This document shows positions 1 through 5,934 of a stretch of DNA of 10,948 nucleotides, in pieces. Within the stretch, counting starts at the first letter, position 1; every line of letters begins with the position of its first letter. A program made the translations under genes and the position numbers. Origin of the DNA: an uncultured Clostridia bacterium (GTDB taxonomy: Bacteria; Bacillota; Clostridia; Christensenellales; UBA1242); contig CAMOCH010000025.1 in the NCBI GenBank assembly GCA_946610655.1, positions 1 through 10,948 on the forward strand, given 5' to 3'. The notes beneath the pieces are model-generated. The model searched no databases, had not been told where the DNA came from, and saw nothing but the letters and a program-made list of their open reading frames with translations.

Positions 1-20
1 TTGCTTGAAAATTCTGCAAT

Positions 21-86
21 TTTTGCAAACAAAAGACTATCAAAACTTGTTAAATTTTCTCAAATTCAATAATTTTGCAAACAAAA
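21..86. repeat. 14-bp direct repeat pair in left-edge intergenic DNA
   Basis: TTTTGCAAACAAAA occurs exactly at 21-34 and again at 73-86, 52 bases apart start to start, each preceded by AAT-rich sequence. The first 82 bases hold no open reading frame I can support. Read on the minus strand, the pair lies just past the phosphorylase terminator and could be upstream of a gene beyond the window edge. The sequence is AT-rich, so chance is possible. Confidence 0.35.
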
Positions 87-112
87 AAACCAGTCATCCG
101 ACTGGTTTTTTT
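83..112 (-). terminator. Intrinsic terminator of the nucleoside phosphorylase gene
   Basis: A perfect stem ACCAGTC (89-95) / GACTGGT (100-106) with a four-base loop is flanked by seven A and seven T. On the minus strand it gives a GC-containing hairpin followed by a U run, starting seven bases after the phosphorylase stop codon. The symmetric A and T tracts mean it could also stop plus-strand transcription. Confidence 0.9.
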
Positions 113-118
113 ATATGT

Positions 119-901
119 TTATTTTTTCAAAAGTGCTTCAACTGCCAAGTCAACAAGTTCTTGTCTTAATTCATATTTGTCATATATTCTTGTTTCCCAT
201 GTTTTGCCATCGTTAAAGTCTGAATAATATAACAAACATGCATATTTTATATTTTTGGCTTTGGCAACTGCAGCCAAGCTTGCTGTTTCCATTTCAACAG
301 CTTTTGCTCCGTCGGCAAGTCTTGCTTTTATTCTTCCAGGAGTTTCTCTATATATTGCATCGGTTGTCCAAACAACACCTGTATCATATTTTTCTTTATG
401 CTCTTTTAACACTTCAATAATGTTTTTTCTTAAACTTTCATCAGTTTCAACATATCTTGATGGTTTTAAGTAGTGATAGCTGCTGCCCTCATCTCTAATT
501 GCTTTATCTGGCACAAAATATTGTTCCAAATCAACTTTTCTTATTGCTCCACTTGAACCAACTCCAATAAACTTTTTAATACCCACAAACATTAATTCTT
601 CCATCAAATTAATGCTTGCTGCCCCACCAAGTGGACAAAGCGCAATAAGCACCTTATTGTCATATAAATACACAGGAGAAATGCTACTTGCTGATTTAAA
701 TTCATATATTTTTTTGCATTTTGAATAAGTTCTTGTTAGTTTTTTAAAATCTCTTGGGAAAAACAAAACACAGCTATCTATTCCCATCTCCTTAATTTTA
801 GCAAAACGCCAAAACTCTTTTTTTCCATTTGAAAAGAACATAAACAAATTGCTCATGTCGTCATCATAATATTCTATTATTGGGCAATCTTCAATTTTCA
901 T
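119..901 (-). CDS. Nucleoside phosphorylase (PNP/uridine phosphorylase superfamily)
   Basis: The 260-residue protein has the hallmarks of the PNP/UDP phosphorylase superfamily, cytoplasmic enzymes that split nucleosides with phosphate into base and ribose-1-phosphate. Residues 114-120 (VGSSGAI) form the glycine-rich phosphate-site loop and 202-207 (VEMETA) the ribose-binding Glu-Met-Glu signature. RDEGSSYHY (136-144) and KPSRY (146-150) fit a subgroup I recall as annotated simply 'nucleoside phosphorylase'. The arginine preceding the loop in E. coli Udp and DeoD is glycine here (113), which I believe this subgroup often lacks too. Length is normal. The ATG at 901 follows AAGGAG (908-913) with a six-base spacer. 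The gene stands alone, with its own promoter and terminator. Family is secure; substrate (uridine, purine nucleoside or other) cannot be read from the sequence. Confidence 0.88.
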   Translation of the reverse strand: MKIEDCPIIEYYDDDMSNLFMFFSNGKKEFWRFAKIKEMGIDSCVLFFPRDFKKLTRTYSKCKKIYEFKSASSISPVYLYDNKVLIALCPLGGAASINLMEELMFVGIKKFIGVGSSGAIRKVDLEQYFVPDKAIRDEGSSYHYLKPSRYVETDESLRKNIIEVLKEHKEKYDTGVVWTTDAIYRETPGRIKARLADGAKAVEMETASLAAVAKAKNIKYACLLYYSDFNDGKTWETRIYDKYELRQELVDLAVEALLKK

Positions 902-921
902 AAGTTACTCCTTACTTTTTT

Positions 922-950
922 ATATTAACATATAAAACTATTGTTTACAA
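922..950 (-). promoter_or_regulatory. Promoter of the nucleoside phosphorylase gene
   Basis: On the minus strand TTGTAA (950-945), a 17-base spacer and TAATAT (927-922) match a sigma-A promoter. TGT directly before the -10 makes an extended -10 element. Transcription would start about 15 bases before the start codon. A perfect inverted repeat overlaps the -35. Confidence 0.6.
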
Positions 951-954
951 ACAA
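941..954. promoter_or_regulatory. Inverted repeat TTGTTT-AC-AAACAA over the phosphorylase -35 (possible operator)
   Basis: TTGTTT (941-946) and AAACAA (949-954) are exact reverse complements separated by two bases. The site covers the -35 hexamer of the phosphorylase promoter, where a dimeric repressor would block RNA polymerase. No regulator is identifiable. AT-only arms make chance formation fairly likely. Confidence 0.3.
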
Positions 955-962
955 TTTGCAAT

Positions 963-987
963 AAAAAAATGGGCAACGCCCATTTTT
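963..987 (-). terminator. Intrinsic terminator of the 75-residue protein gene
   Basis: ATGGGC (969-974) and GCCCAT (978-983) pair around an AAC loop, extended by A/T pairs to a ten-base stem (965-974/978-987). On the minus strand a seven-U run follows. The arm overlaps the stop codon of the gene (986-988), so the hairpin begins inside the coding end. Confidence 0.85.
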
Positions 988-1213
988 ACATTCCTGGTTG
1001 ATTTTCAACTGGTTCAACAACTTTTGGTCTGCCTGGTTTGTATGTTGCAGTTTCAAGTTGTTTGTTAATTTCTTGAATGTGTCTTGTCCACTTTGCATCA
1101 ATTGAATTTGCACCATTAAAGTGATTTGTAAGTTCTTCGTCTGTATTTTTTTCAAAAACTTCGTTAGCGCTTGTTACATTAAAAACTTTACCATTTATTA
1201 TAAGTTTTCCCAT
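986..1213 (-). CDS. Small protein of unknown function, 75 residues
   Basis: I do not recognise this protein. It begins MGKLIINGKVFNVTSANEVF, which suggests a short beta-hairpin, continues with an acidic-to-amphipathic middle (about 20-57) likely to be helical, and ends in a proline-rich tail containing GRPK, which resembles the core of an AT-hook, then VVEPVENQPGM. There is no signal peptide, membrane segment or cysteine. It is nevertheless very probably a real gene: the ATG at 1213 follows a strong GGGAGGAG (1220-1227) with a six-base spacer, there is a good promoter at 1246-1274 and a GC stem terminator at its end. It is transcribed alone. The overlapping frame 925-1155 lacks these signals. 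DNA binding through the GRPK segment is only a guess. Confidence 0.75.
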   Translation of the reverse strand: MGKLIINGKVFNVTSANEVFEKNTDEELTNHFNGANSIDAKWTRHIQEINKQLETATYKPGRPKVVEPVENQPGM

Positions 1214-1245
1214 AGTGGACTCCTCCCTAGCAAAAATATAGTCAT

Positions 1246-1274
1246 AGTATAAATGATAAGTTCAAATTTGTAAA
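1246..1274 (-). promoter_or_regulatory. Promoter of the 75-residue protein gene
   Basis: TTTACA (1274-1269), a 17-base spacer and TATACT (1251-1246) on the minus strand each match consensus at five of six positions. The predicted start near 1239 gives a leader of about 26 bases holding the strong ribosome binding site at 1220-1227. Confidence 0.65.
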
Positions 1275-1295
1275 TACCTTTTTTAAAAATTTTTC

Positions 1296-1323
1296 AAAAA
1301 AAAATATCCAAAAATTTTGGATA
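1296..1323 (-). terminator. Intrinsic terminator of the shikimate-kinase-like gene
   Basis: TATCCAAAA (1305-1313) and TTTTGGATA (1315-1323) form a near-perfect palindrome, giving an eight-pair hairpin with a three-base loop. On the minus strand nine U follow. It begins three bases after the stop codon at 1326. Confidence 0.8.
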
Positions 1324-1325
1324 CT

Positions 1326-1853
1326 TTATACGCCATAATATTTGCGAATTGCACGAATAACATCAGCACTTGCTTTAAAGCTGCTAGAAGATGAAACGCT
1401 AACTTCAATATCTGCTTGTTCTCTAAGGTTTTTAATGCGTTTATTAATTTGCTCTTTACTAGCAGCATACATTGTTTTTTCTTTATAGCAAGAATAATCT
1501 TCTTTTTGACCAATGTTATATGCAAGAGTTGCAGAAAGATGCAAGTATATGATTAAATAGTTATTCTTTAATTTTTTTAGTCCATCTTTTCTGCAAGACA
1601 CATCACCATCAACATTCAATAACACATTTTCAAAAGTTGAAGCGTAACTGATTATATCATTTTCCTTTTGTCTGTAATATTTTATTCCATACTCTGTTAT
1701 CATATCTTTAAAAGTTTTTGGCTTATGATCAAACTCAAAAAGTTCTCTCATATCAAAAAATCTTATGCCAAGCTCTGCAGCAACAAGTTGCGATGTTGCT
1801 CTTGACATAGTTCTATCTAAACATATAATTGCAATATTCTTTTTTTGTTCCAT
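1326..1853 (-). CDS. Degenerate shikimate-kinase-like protein lacking the P-loop
   Basis: The 175-residue protein has shikimate-kinase length and layout. Residues 7-40 align without gaps to a typical shikimate kinase N-terminus: strand IAII, then AAELGIRFFDMRELFE where the family has a KELG..F.D.D..IE pattern. GIKYYRQKE (56-64) fits the GE..FR..E segment and keeps its arginine (R61). NVDGDVSCR fits the GGG loop and YLIIYLHLS the following strand. However, the Walker A motif GxxGxGKT is replaced by CLDRTMSR (11-18), with serine for the catalytic lysine; the second aspartate of DxD is Arg36; GGG is DGD (82-84). ATP-dependent shikimate phosphorylation is therefore unlikely, and a pseudoenzyme or altered ligand-binding role is inferred. 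A start at 1916 would add 21 hydrophobic residues with no ribosome site; ATG 1853 matches the fold start. No aromatic-pathway neighbours are present. Confidence 0.7.
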   Translation of the reverse strand: MEQKKNIAIICLDRTMSRATSQLVAAELGIRFFDMRELFEFDHKPKTFKDMITEYGIKYYRQKENDIISYASTFENVLLNVDGDVSCRKDGLKKLKNNYLIIYLHLSATLAYNIGQKEDYSCYKEKTMYAASKEQINKRIKNLREQADIEVSVSSSSSFKASADVIRAIRKYYGV

Positions 1854-1863
1854 AAGTGCCCTA

Positions 1864-1892
1864 ATTATACATGGAATAAAACAAAATTGCAA
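1864..1892 (-). promoter_or_regulatory. Promoter of the shikimate-kinase-like gene, very short leader
   Basis: TTGCAA (1892-1887), a 17-base spacer and a perfect TATAAT (1869-1864) on the minus strand. Only ten bases separate the -10 from the ATG at 1853, so transcription would start about four bases before the start codon. The AGGG at 1862-1859 would then be promoter discriminator rather than a ribosome binding site. This also argues against a start at 1916. Confidence 0.55.
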
Positions 1893-1979
1893 TAAAATAA
1901 CAAAAAAATATGACATTTGTTTGAAAAATCATATTTTTTCGCATATTTTTATTAAGTTTTATCAAATTCATATATATTT

Positions 1980-3260
1980 TTATTCTTTGTCTTGGTCATC
2001 ATCCGTTGAATTTGGCAAGTTTAAAATATTTTTTGCTTCAACACTTTCAATCTTTTCAACAGATTTAAGTTTGCTCATTATCATTCTGCTTCTTGTTCCA
2101 ATCAACATATCAAAATCTTTACTTGTTGATTCAAGTTTGTTCTGGATTTTTTCCATAATTTCGCCAAACTTGTCAAATTCGGTTTTAACTGCAGACAAAA
2201 TCTTCCACACTTCTCCTGACTTCTTTTGAATGGCAAGTGTTCTAAATCCCATTTGCAAACTGTTTAAAAGTGCGCTCATTGTTGTTGGCCCTGCTATTGT
2301 AACTTTATATTTGTTTTGAATTTCTGTAAGCAGCCCCATTTTTACAACTTCTGCATACAAGCCTTCAACAGGCAAAAACATAACAGCAAAATCTGTTGTT
2401 TTTGGTGGACAAATATATTTTGTACAAATGTCTTTTGCCATATTTTTGATTGTTGCTTTAAGTTGTTCTTTTTTTGCTTTAACTTGATCAAAATCATTTG
2501 CTTCATACGCATTTTGCAAATCGCTATAAACAGTATATGGAAATTTTGAGTCTATTGGCATATAAACAAATTCTCCATCACCACTACCAGGAAGCTTTAT
2601 CGCATATTCAACAGGCTCACGAGAATCACCAGTTATTATGTTTGTTTCATATTGGTCATTGTTTAAAATTTGCTCAAGTATTGCACCAAGTTGAATTTCT
2701 CCAAAAATACCAGTTGTTTTAACATTTGAAAGCATTTTGGTAAGACTTCCAACATCGGTTGCCATATTTTGCATTTCACCAATAGATTTATAAACCTTTT
2801 CAAGTTGATCATTTAAAACCTTAAATGTTTGCTCAAATCTTTCATTTATTGTTTTTGAAAGTTTTTCATCAACTGTTTCTCTCATTTTATCAAGTTGTTT
2901 GTTGTTATCTTCTTGTAGAGATTTAATGTTCCTTTCATTAGATAAACGAATGTTCTCAAGTTTTTGTTCTTGCTGTTCACTCATCTTTTGCATTCTGTCA
3001 TCCAATGTTTTTGTCATTGATTGCACTCTATCTTCCAAATCTTTTTGACTTTTATTAAGCACATCTTGAAATGTTTTAAGTTGAAGATTTATTGCATTGT
3101 TTGAAATGTTAAGTTGATTTGAAAGAGAATTTGAAATTTCTTGTTTATCCATTTGTGACAAAGTTATTTTTTTTGCTCTTAAAACAATAAAAAGAGTAAC
3201 AGCACAAATTACCAAAACAACTGCCATTAAAACAATTAATATAATGTTTATCGTGTTCAT
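1980..3260 (-). CDS. rmuC: RmuC family DNA recombination protein
   Basis: RmuC proteins are membrane-anchored proteins with a predicted PD-(D/E)XK-type nuclease fold; E. coli RmuC limits recombination at short inverted repeats. The 426-residue product shows the standard plan: one N-terminal membrane segment (about 5-27), a long coiled coil rich in Gln, Lys and Glu (about 35-165), then the RmuC domain with GIFGE (184-188), the MPIDSKFP active-site strand (234-241) and conserved segments TTDFAVMFLPVEGLYAEV and TIAGPTTMSALLNSLQMGF. The start is taken at 3260, not the upstream ATG at 3278, because AAGGAG (3267-3272) sits six bases before 3260 and the predicted transcript begins near 3272. It has its own promoter and no clear terminator. 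Length and motifs look intact. Biochemical activity of the family is still mostly predicted. Confidence 0.93.
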   Translation of the reverse strand: MNTINIILIVLMAVVLVICAVTLFIVLRAKKITLSQMDKQEISNSLSNQLNISNNAINLQLKTFQDVLNKSQKDLEDRVQSMTKTLDDRMQKMSEQQEQKLENIRLSNERNIKSLQEDNNKQLDKMRETVDEKLSKTINERFEQTFKVLNDQLEKVYKSIGEMQNMATDVGSLTKMLSNVKTTGIFGEIQLGAILEQILNNDQYETNIITGDSREPVEYAIKLPGSGDGEFVYMPIDSKFPYTVYSDLQNAYEANDFDQVKAKKEQLKATIKNMAKDICTKYICPPKTTDFAVMFLPVEGLYAEVVKMGLLTEIQNKYKVTIAGPTTMSALLNSLQMGFRTLAIQKKSGEVWKILSAVKTEFDKFGEIMEKIQNKLESTSKDFDMLIGTRSRMIMSKLKSVEKIESVEAKNILNLPNSTDDDQDKE

Positions 3261-3266
3261 AAATTT

Positions 3267-3272
3267 CTCCTT
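3267..3272 (-). promoter_or_regulatory. Ribosome binding site that fixes the rmuC start
   Basis: AAGGAG on the minus strand lies six bases before the ATG at 3260. It is downstream of the alternative ATG at 3278, whose own upstream sequence is part of the promoter, so the shorter rmuC start is preferred. Confidence 0.85.
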
Positions 3273-3278
3273 ACACAA

Positions 3279-3307
3279 ATTTTACAATAATTAATAAAAT
3301 TTGTAAA
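3279..3307 (-). promoter_or_regulatory. Promoter of rmuC
   Basis: TTTACA (3307-3302), a 17-base spacer and TAAAAT (3284-3279) on the minus strand. The predicted start near 3272 coincides with the beginning of AAGGAG, giving a leader of about 12 bases. The -35 abuts the T run of the spoVG terminator. Confidence 0.65.
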
Positions 3308-3308
3308 C

Positions 3309-3342
3309 AAAAAAAGCCACTCACTAACAAATTAGTGGTGGC
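3309..3342 (-). terminator. Intrinsic terminator of spoVG
   Basis: GCCAC (3316-3320) plus CACTAA (3322-3327) pair with TTAGTG (3332-3337) plus GTGGC (3338-3342), an eleven-pair stem with one bulged base at 3321 and a four-base loop. On the minus strand seven U follow (3315-3309). It lies about 20 bases after the spoVG stop codon. Confidence 0.88.
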
Positions 3343-3361
3343 AAATTATTTAAAAGATTAA

Positions 3362-3637
3362 TTATTCATTTGCTTTTTTTGCTTCTTCAAAAGCTTTAAT
3401 TACAAGATCATTAAGTTCAGTTCTTGTTTGTGTGTCAAGTGGATGAACAATGTCCTTAAATTGACCATCTGGAGTCTTTCTGTTAGGCATTGCAATAAAG
3501 TATCCTTCTGTTCCTTCGATAACCTTGATGTCATGAACAACAAAGCAACCATCGATTGTGATTGATGCACTTGCTTTAATTTTGCTGTTCTCGCTCTTTA
3601 CTATACGAACTCTTACATCTGAAATATTCATGTTCAT
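3362..3637 (-). CDS. spoVG: SpoVG, site-specific nucleic-acid-binding regulator
   Basis: This 91-residue protein is a clear SpoVG. It starts MNMNISDVRVRIV and carries the family segments KASASITIDGCFVVHDIKVIEG and GYFIAMPNRKTPDGQFKDIVHPL, then a C-terminal helix. SpoVG binds DNA and RNA in Firmicutes and affects septation, sporulation, cell-envelope and virulence gene expression depending on species; the role here is unknown. The first ATG is chosen because GGGAGG (3654-3649) is 11 bases from it; the second ATG (3631), which would match the usual MxITDVR start, would be 17 bases away. In Bacillus spoVG precedes glmU; here it follows galU, another sugar-nucleotide pyrophosphorylase, with 104 bases between. 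It has a candidate promoter in that gap and a strong terminator. Its presence does not prove the organism sporulates. Confidence 0.95.
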   Translation of the reverse strand: MNMNISDVRVRIVKSENSKIKASASITIDGCFVVHDIKVIEGTEGYFIAMPNRKTPDGQFKDIVHPLDTQTRTELNDLVIKAFEEAKKANE

Positions 3638-3648
3638 TAGCTTTTTGT

Positions 3649-3654
3649 CCTCCC
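3649..3654 (-). promoter_or_regulatory. Ribosome binding site deciding the spoVG start
   Basis: GGGAGG on the minus strand is 11 bases before the ATG at 3637 and 17 before the in-frame ATG at 3631. The spacing is already long for the first ATG and too long for the second, so translation from 3637 is preferred. Confidence 0.75.
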
Positions 3655-3684
3655 GCTGCGCTTAGTAAACTTAAGCCTATATAT

Positions 3685-3714
3685 ATTTTAAAACAATATT
3701 TATAGAAAAAGCAA
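3685..3714 (-). promoter_or_regulatory. Candidate promoter of spoVG
   Basis: TTGCTT (3714-3709), an 18-base spacer and TAAAAT (3690-3685) on the minus strand. The first 13 bases differ at one position from the galU promoter's upstream part. No sigma-H-type sequence like that of Bacillus spoVG was seen. The region is extremely AT-rich, so alternatives cannot be excluded. Confidence 0.4.
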
Positions 3715-3741
3715 ATATTTTTAAATACATTTTTTTATATT

Positions 3742-4599
3742 TTACAGATTTTTTGCGATGTCTTTTATAAAATTTATATAATCTTTACCAAATTCTGGAT
3801 TATTCATCATGATTTTGGTAAATCCTTTGCTAAATTCAAGTTTACTTCCACAATCAATATAGTCTCCGTCTAAAATAATACAATTTATTTTTTGCTTTTT
3901 ACAAAAAATATTAATTGCATCCGGAAGACGATATTCTCTGCCCACTTTTTTCAAATTTTTTATGCAATCAAAAATTTGTGGCAACAATAGATATCTTCCA
4001 AGTGATGCCAAATTTGATGGAGCTTCTTTTACGCTTGGTTTTTCAACAATTTCATCAAGAGTTCTATCTTTATTCAACTTCGCACAGCCATAGCGATTTA
4101 TTATTTCATTTTCAACTTTTTTAAATAAAAGTGTTGATTCCCCTGTTTTATTATACATTTCAATAAGCTGTTTTGTTGCTGGTTTATCACACAAAAACAT
4201 ATCATCACCATTAATTACAACAAATGGATCACCATTTACCCAATCTTTGGCTGTGTAAACAGCATCAGCTGTGCCAAGTGGTTTTTCTTGAATAAGCACA
4301 GTAATATTAAGTTTGCTCATAACATTTTTATATTCATCAAGATAGTTATTTTTGTTGTCGTATTCCAAAATGTCCAAAAGTTCTTTGTTTGGATGAATAA
4401 AACCATCAATGCTTGACTTACCTTTGTTTAAAACAATGCAAACATCTGTTATTCCACTGTTTACGCATTCCTCAAAATGGTAAAAAAGAATAGGCTTATC
4501 ACCTATCGGAAAAAGTTCTTTTGGAACGCCCAAGGTTGCTGGCAAAAATCTTGTACCAAGACCACCAGCCAAAATTACTGCTTTTTTTACTGCTTTCAT
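3742..4599 (-). CDS. galU: UTP--glucose-1-phosphate uridylyltransferase (GalU type)
   Basis: The product makes UDP-glucose from UTP and glucose-1-phosphate in the cytoplasm, feeding cell-envelope glycans and galactose metabolism. The 285 residues match GalU length. The nucleotide loop AGGLGTRFLPAT (11-22) and PKELFPIGDKP (26-36) are GalU-like, followed by the INGDD acidic metal site (129-133), IVEKP (184-188), GRYLLLPQIF (201-210), YRLPDAIN (223-230) and GDYIDCGSKLEF (245-256). The start ATAP-style GalU residues are LAGG rather than PAAG, as also seen in RmlA-type enzymes, but there is no RmlA or GlmU C-terminal domain. ATG 4599 follows GAAGG (4606-4610). The promoter overlaps the tyrS terminator. 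No GC-rich terminator is visible before spoVG, so some read-through into spoVG is possible. A different nucleotide or sugar specificity cannot be ruled out. Confidence 0.88.
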   Translation of the reverse strand: MKAVKKAVILAGGLGTRFLPATLGVPKELFPIGDKPILFYHFEECVNSGITDVCIVLNKGKSSIDGFIHPNKELLDILEYDNKNNYLDEYKNVMSKLNITVLIQEKPLGTADAVYTAKDWVNGDPFVVINGDDMFLCDKPATKQLIEMYNKTGESTLLFKKVENEIINRYGCAKLNKDRTLDEIVEKPSVKEAPSNLASLGRYLLLPQIFDCIKNLKKVGREYRLPDAINIFCKKQKINCIILDGDYIDCGSKLEFSKGFTKIMMNNPEFGKDYINFIKDIAKNL

Positions 4600-4624
4600 A
4601 AATTACCTTCAATCATTTTTTACT

Positions 4625-4653
4625 ATTTTATGACAAAAAAATACAAAAAGCAA
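4625..4653 (-). promoter_or_regulatory. Promoter of galU, embedded in the tyrS terminator
   Basis: TTGCTT (4653-4648), a 17-base spacer and TAAAAT (4630-4625) on the minus strand. The -35 lies across the loop edge and descending arm of the tyrS hairpin and the spacer contains its U run. Predicted start near 4618 leaves a leader of about 19 bases with GAAGG at 4606-4610. Confidence 0.6.
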
Positions 4654-4682
4654 TACCTATATATAAAACTTTTTGTATTTTT
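4635..4682 (-). terminator. Long AT-rich hairpin terminator of the permease-tyrS operon
   Basis: AAAAATACAAAAAG (4637-4650) and CTTTTTGTATTTTT (4669-4682) are perfect 14-base complements around an 18-base loop. On the minus strand the descending arm ends in a seven-U run. Only two pairs are G-C, so the hairpin is weaker than the others in this window. It starts 25 bases after the tyrS stop codon. Confidence 0.6.
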
Positions 4683-4707
4683 ATGTAGAAACATGTCAAA
4701 TTATGTT

Positions 4708-5934
4708 TTATTGTGCAACAACTTTTAAGTGCAATTTTTTGCCCTTACTAACAACAATTTCATTTGATTTAATCATAAGTTTATCATCTGCAATCTTGTT
4801 TCCGTCAATACTAATTCCTGCTTGAGCAATAAGACGTCTTGCTTCTCCACGGCTTGCACAAACTTTAACATCTGCAAGCATTTCACAAACATTAACACCT
4901 TCTGCAAGTTTTGGATAAACAACAGTATTCATGTTTTCACTTTTTCCGCTGCCTGCAAAAATTTCTTCTGTTGTTTTTTGAGCTTCCTTAGCTTTTTCTT
5001 CACCTTGAATAAACTTGGTTATTTCGTAAGACAACACTTTTTTTGCATTAACAATGTCATCTTTTATCATTTTTCTAACTTTATCCATTGGCTCATCGGT
5101 AAATAATGCAAACATCATTTCAACGCAGGCATCTGGTGTTTGATAAATTCCTTGATAAAAGTCATAAGCAGAAATTTTGTTTGAATCAATCCAAATGGCA
5201 CCTTTTTCGGTTTTTCCCATTTTTTTGCCTTCTGGAGTTAAAAGAAGTGGGTTTGTTATACCTTCCATAACTCTATTTCCACCATCAAGGAAGTTAAGTT
5301 TTCTGCCAAGTTCCACGCCGGCAACAATGTTCCCCCATTGGTCGCTGCCACCCCATTCAAGGTTACAACCATATTTTTTGTTAAGATATACAAAATCATA
5401 TGCTTGCATAAGCATGTAGCCCATTTCAAAAAATGTTAAGCCACCTTCTGCAAGTCTGTTTGCATAAATGTCATTTGTAAGCATTTTGTTAATGTTAAAA
5501 TGCACACCAACTTCACGCATAAAGTCTGTGTAACTATAGTCTTTGAACCAGTCTGCATTGTTAACAATAATGGCTGGATTATCACCATCAAATTTCAAAA
5601 ATTTGCTATAACTCTTTTTTATGGCTTCTATATTTTTTTCAATTTGCTCTTTTGAAAGCATTTGTCTCATTTCTGTTTTGCCAGTTGGATCACCAATTGC
5701 TGCAGTTGCTCCACCAACAAGAATAATAACTTTGTGACCAGCCATTTGAAAACGACGCATAATGCACGCTGGCACACAGTGACCAATATGTAAACTGTCT
5801 GCTGTTGGGTCTGTGCCTGTGTAAACAGTGATGTTTCCTTGAAACATCTTTTTTATATTTTCCATATCTGTGCCTTGCTTAATAAGTCCTCTTTCACTAA
5901 GCACATCAAACAAATTCTCTTTAGTTATGTTCAT
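4708..5934 (-). CDS. tyrS: Tyrosyl-tRNA synthetase
   Basis: A complete 408-residue class I synthetase that charges tRNA-Tyr with tyrosine. The catalytic domain has YTGTDPTADSLHIGH with the HIGH motif at 49-52, the GDPTGKTEMR segment (81-90), the tyrosine-site helix MGYMLMQAYDF (171-181), GGSDQWGNI (195-203) and KMGKT (238-242) in place of KMSKS, a normal variant in bacterial TyrS (KFGKT in Geobacillus). A C-terminal S4 RNA-binding domain covers about 345-408. ATG 5934 follows GGAGAG (5939-5944) and lies 14 bases inside the end of the upstream permease gene, so the two are translationally coupled. No T-box leader, common before Firmicutes tyrS genes, is present either here or before the permease. 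Confidence 0.97.
   Translation of the reverse strand: MNITKENLFDVLSERGLIKQGTDMENIKKMFQGNITVYTGTDPTADSLHIGHCVPACIMRRFQMAGHKVIILVGGATAAIGDPTGKTEMRQMLSKEQIEKNIEAIKKSYSKFLKFDGDNPAIIVNNADWFKDYSYTDFMREVGVHFNINKMLTNDIYANRLAEGGLTFFEMGYMLMQAYDFVYLNKKYGCNLEWGGSDQWGNIVAGVELGRKLNFLDGGNRVMEGITNPLLLTPEGKKMGKTEKGAIWIDSNKISAYDFYQGIYQTPDACVEMMFALFTDEPMDKVRKMIKDDIVNAKKVLSYEITKFIQGEEKAKEAQKTTEEIFAGSGKSENMNTVVYPKLAEGVNVCEMLADVKVCASRGEARRLIAQAGISIDGNKIADDKLMIKSNEIVVSKGKKLHLKVVAQ

Noticed and set aside
925..1155. 76-residue minus-strand frame overlapping the small orphan gene
   Set aside because: It has no ribosome site, runs through the terminator hairpin, and competes with a frame that has a strong promoter, ribosome site and terminator.
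1854..1916. Upstream ATG at 1916 for the shikimate-kinase-like protein
   Set aside because: No ribosome site precedes it, the extra 21 residues do not belong to the fold, and a TATAAT promoter lies within this stretch.
1923..1940. AT-only hairpin after rmuC as its terminator
   Set aside because: The stem has almost no G-C pairs and is not followed by a U run on the minus strand.
1765..2229. 154-codon plus-strand frame
   Set aside because: It is antisense to rmuC and the kinase-like gene, rich in Phe, Ile and Ser as expected of an AT-rich shadow frame, with no ribosome site.
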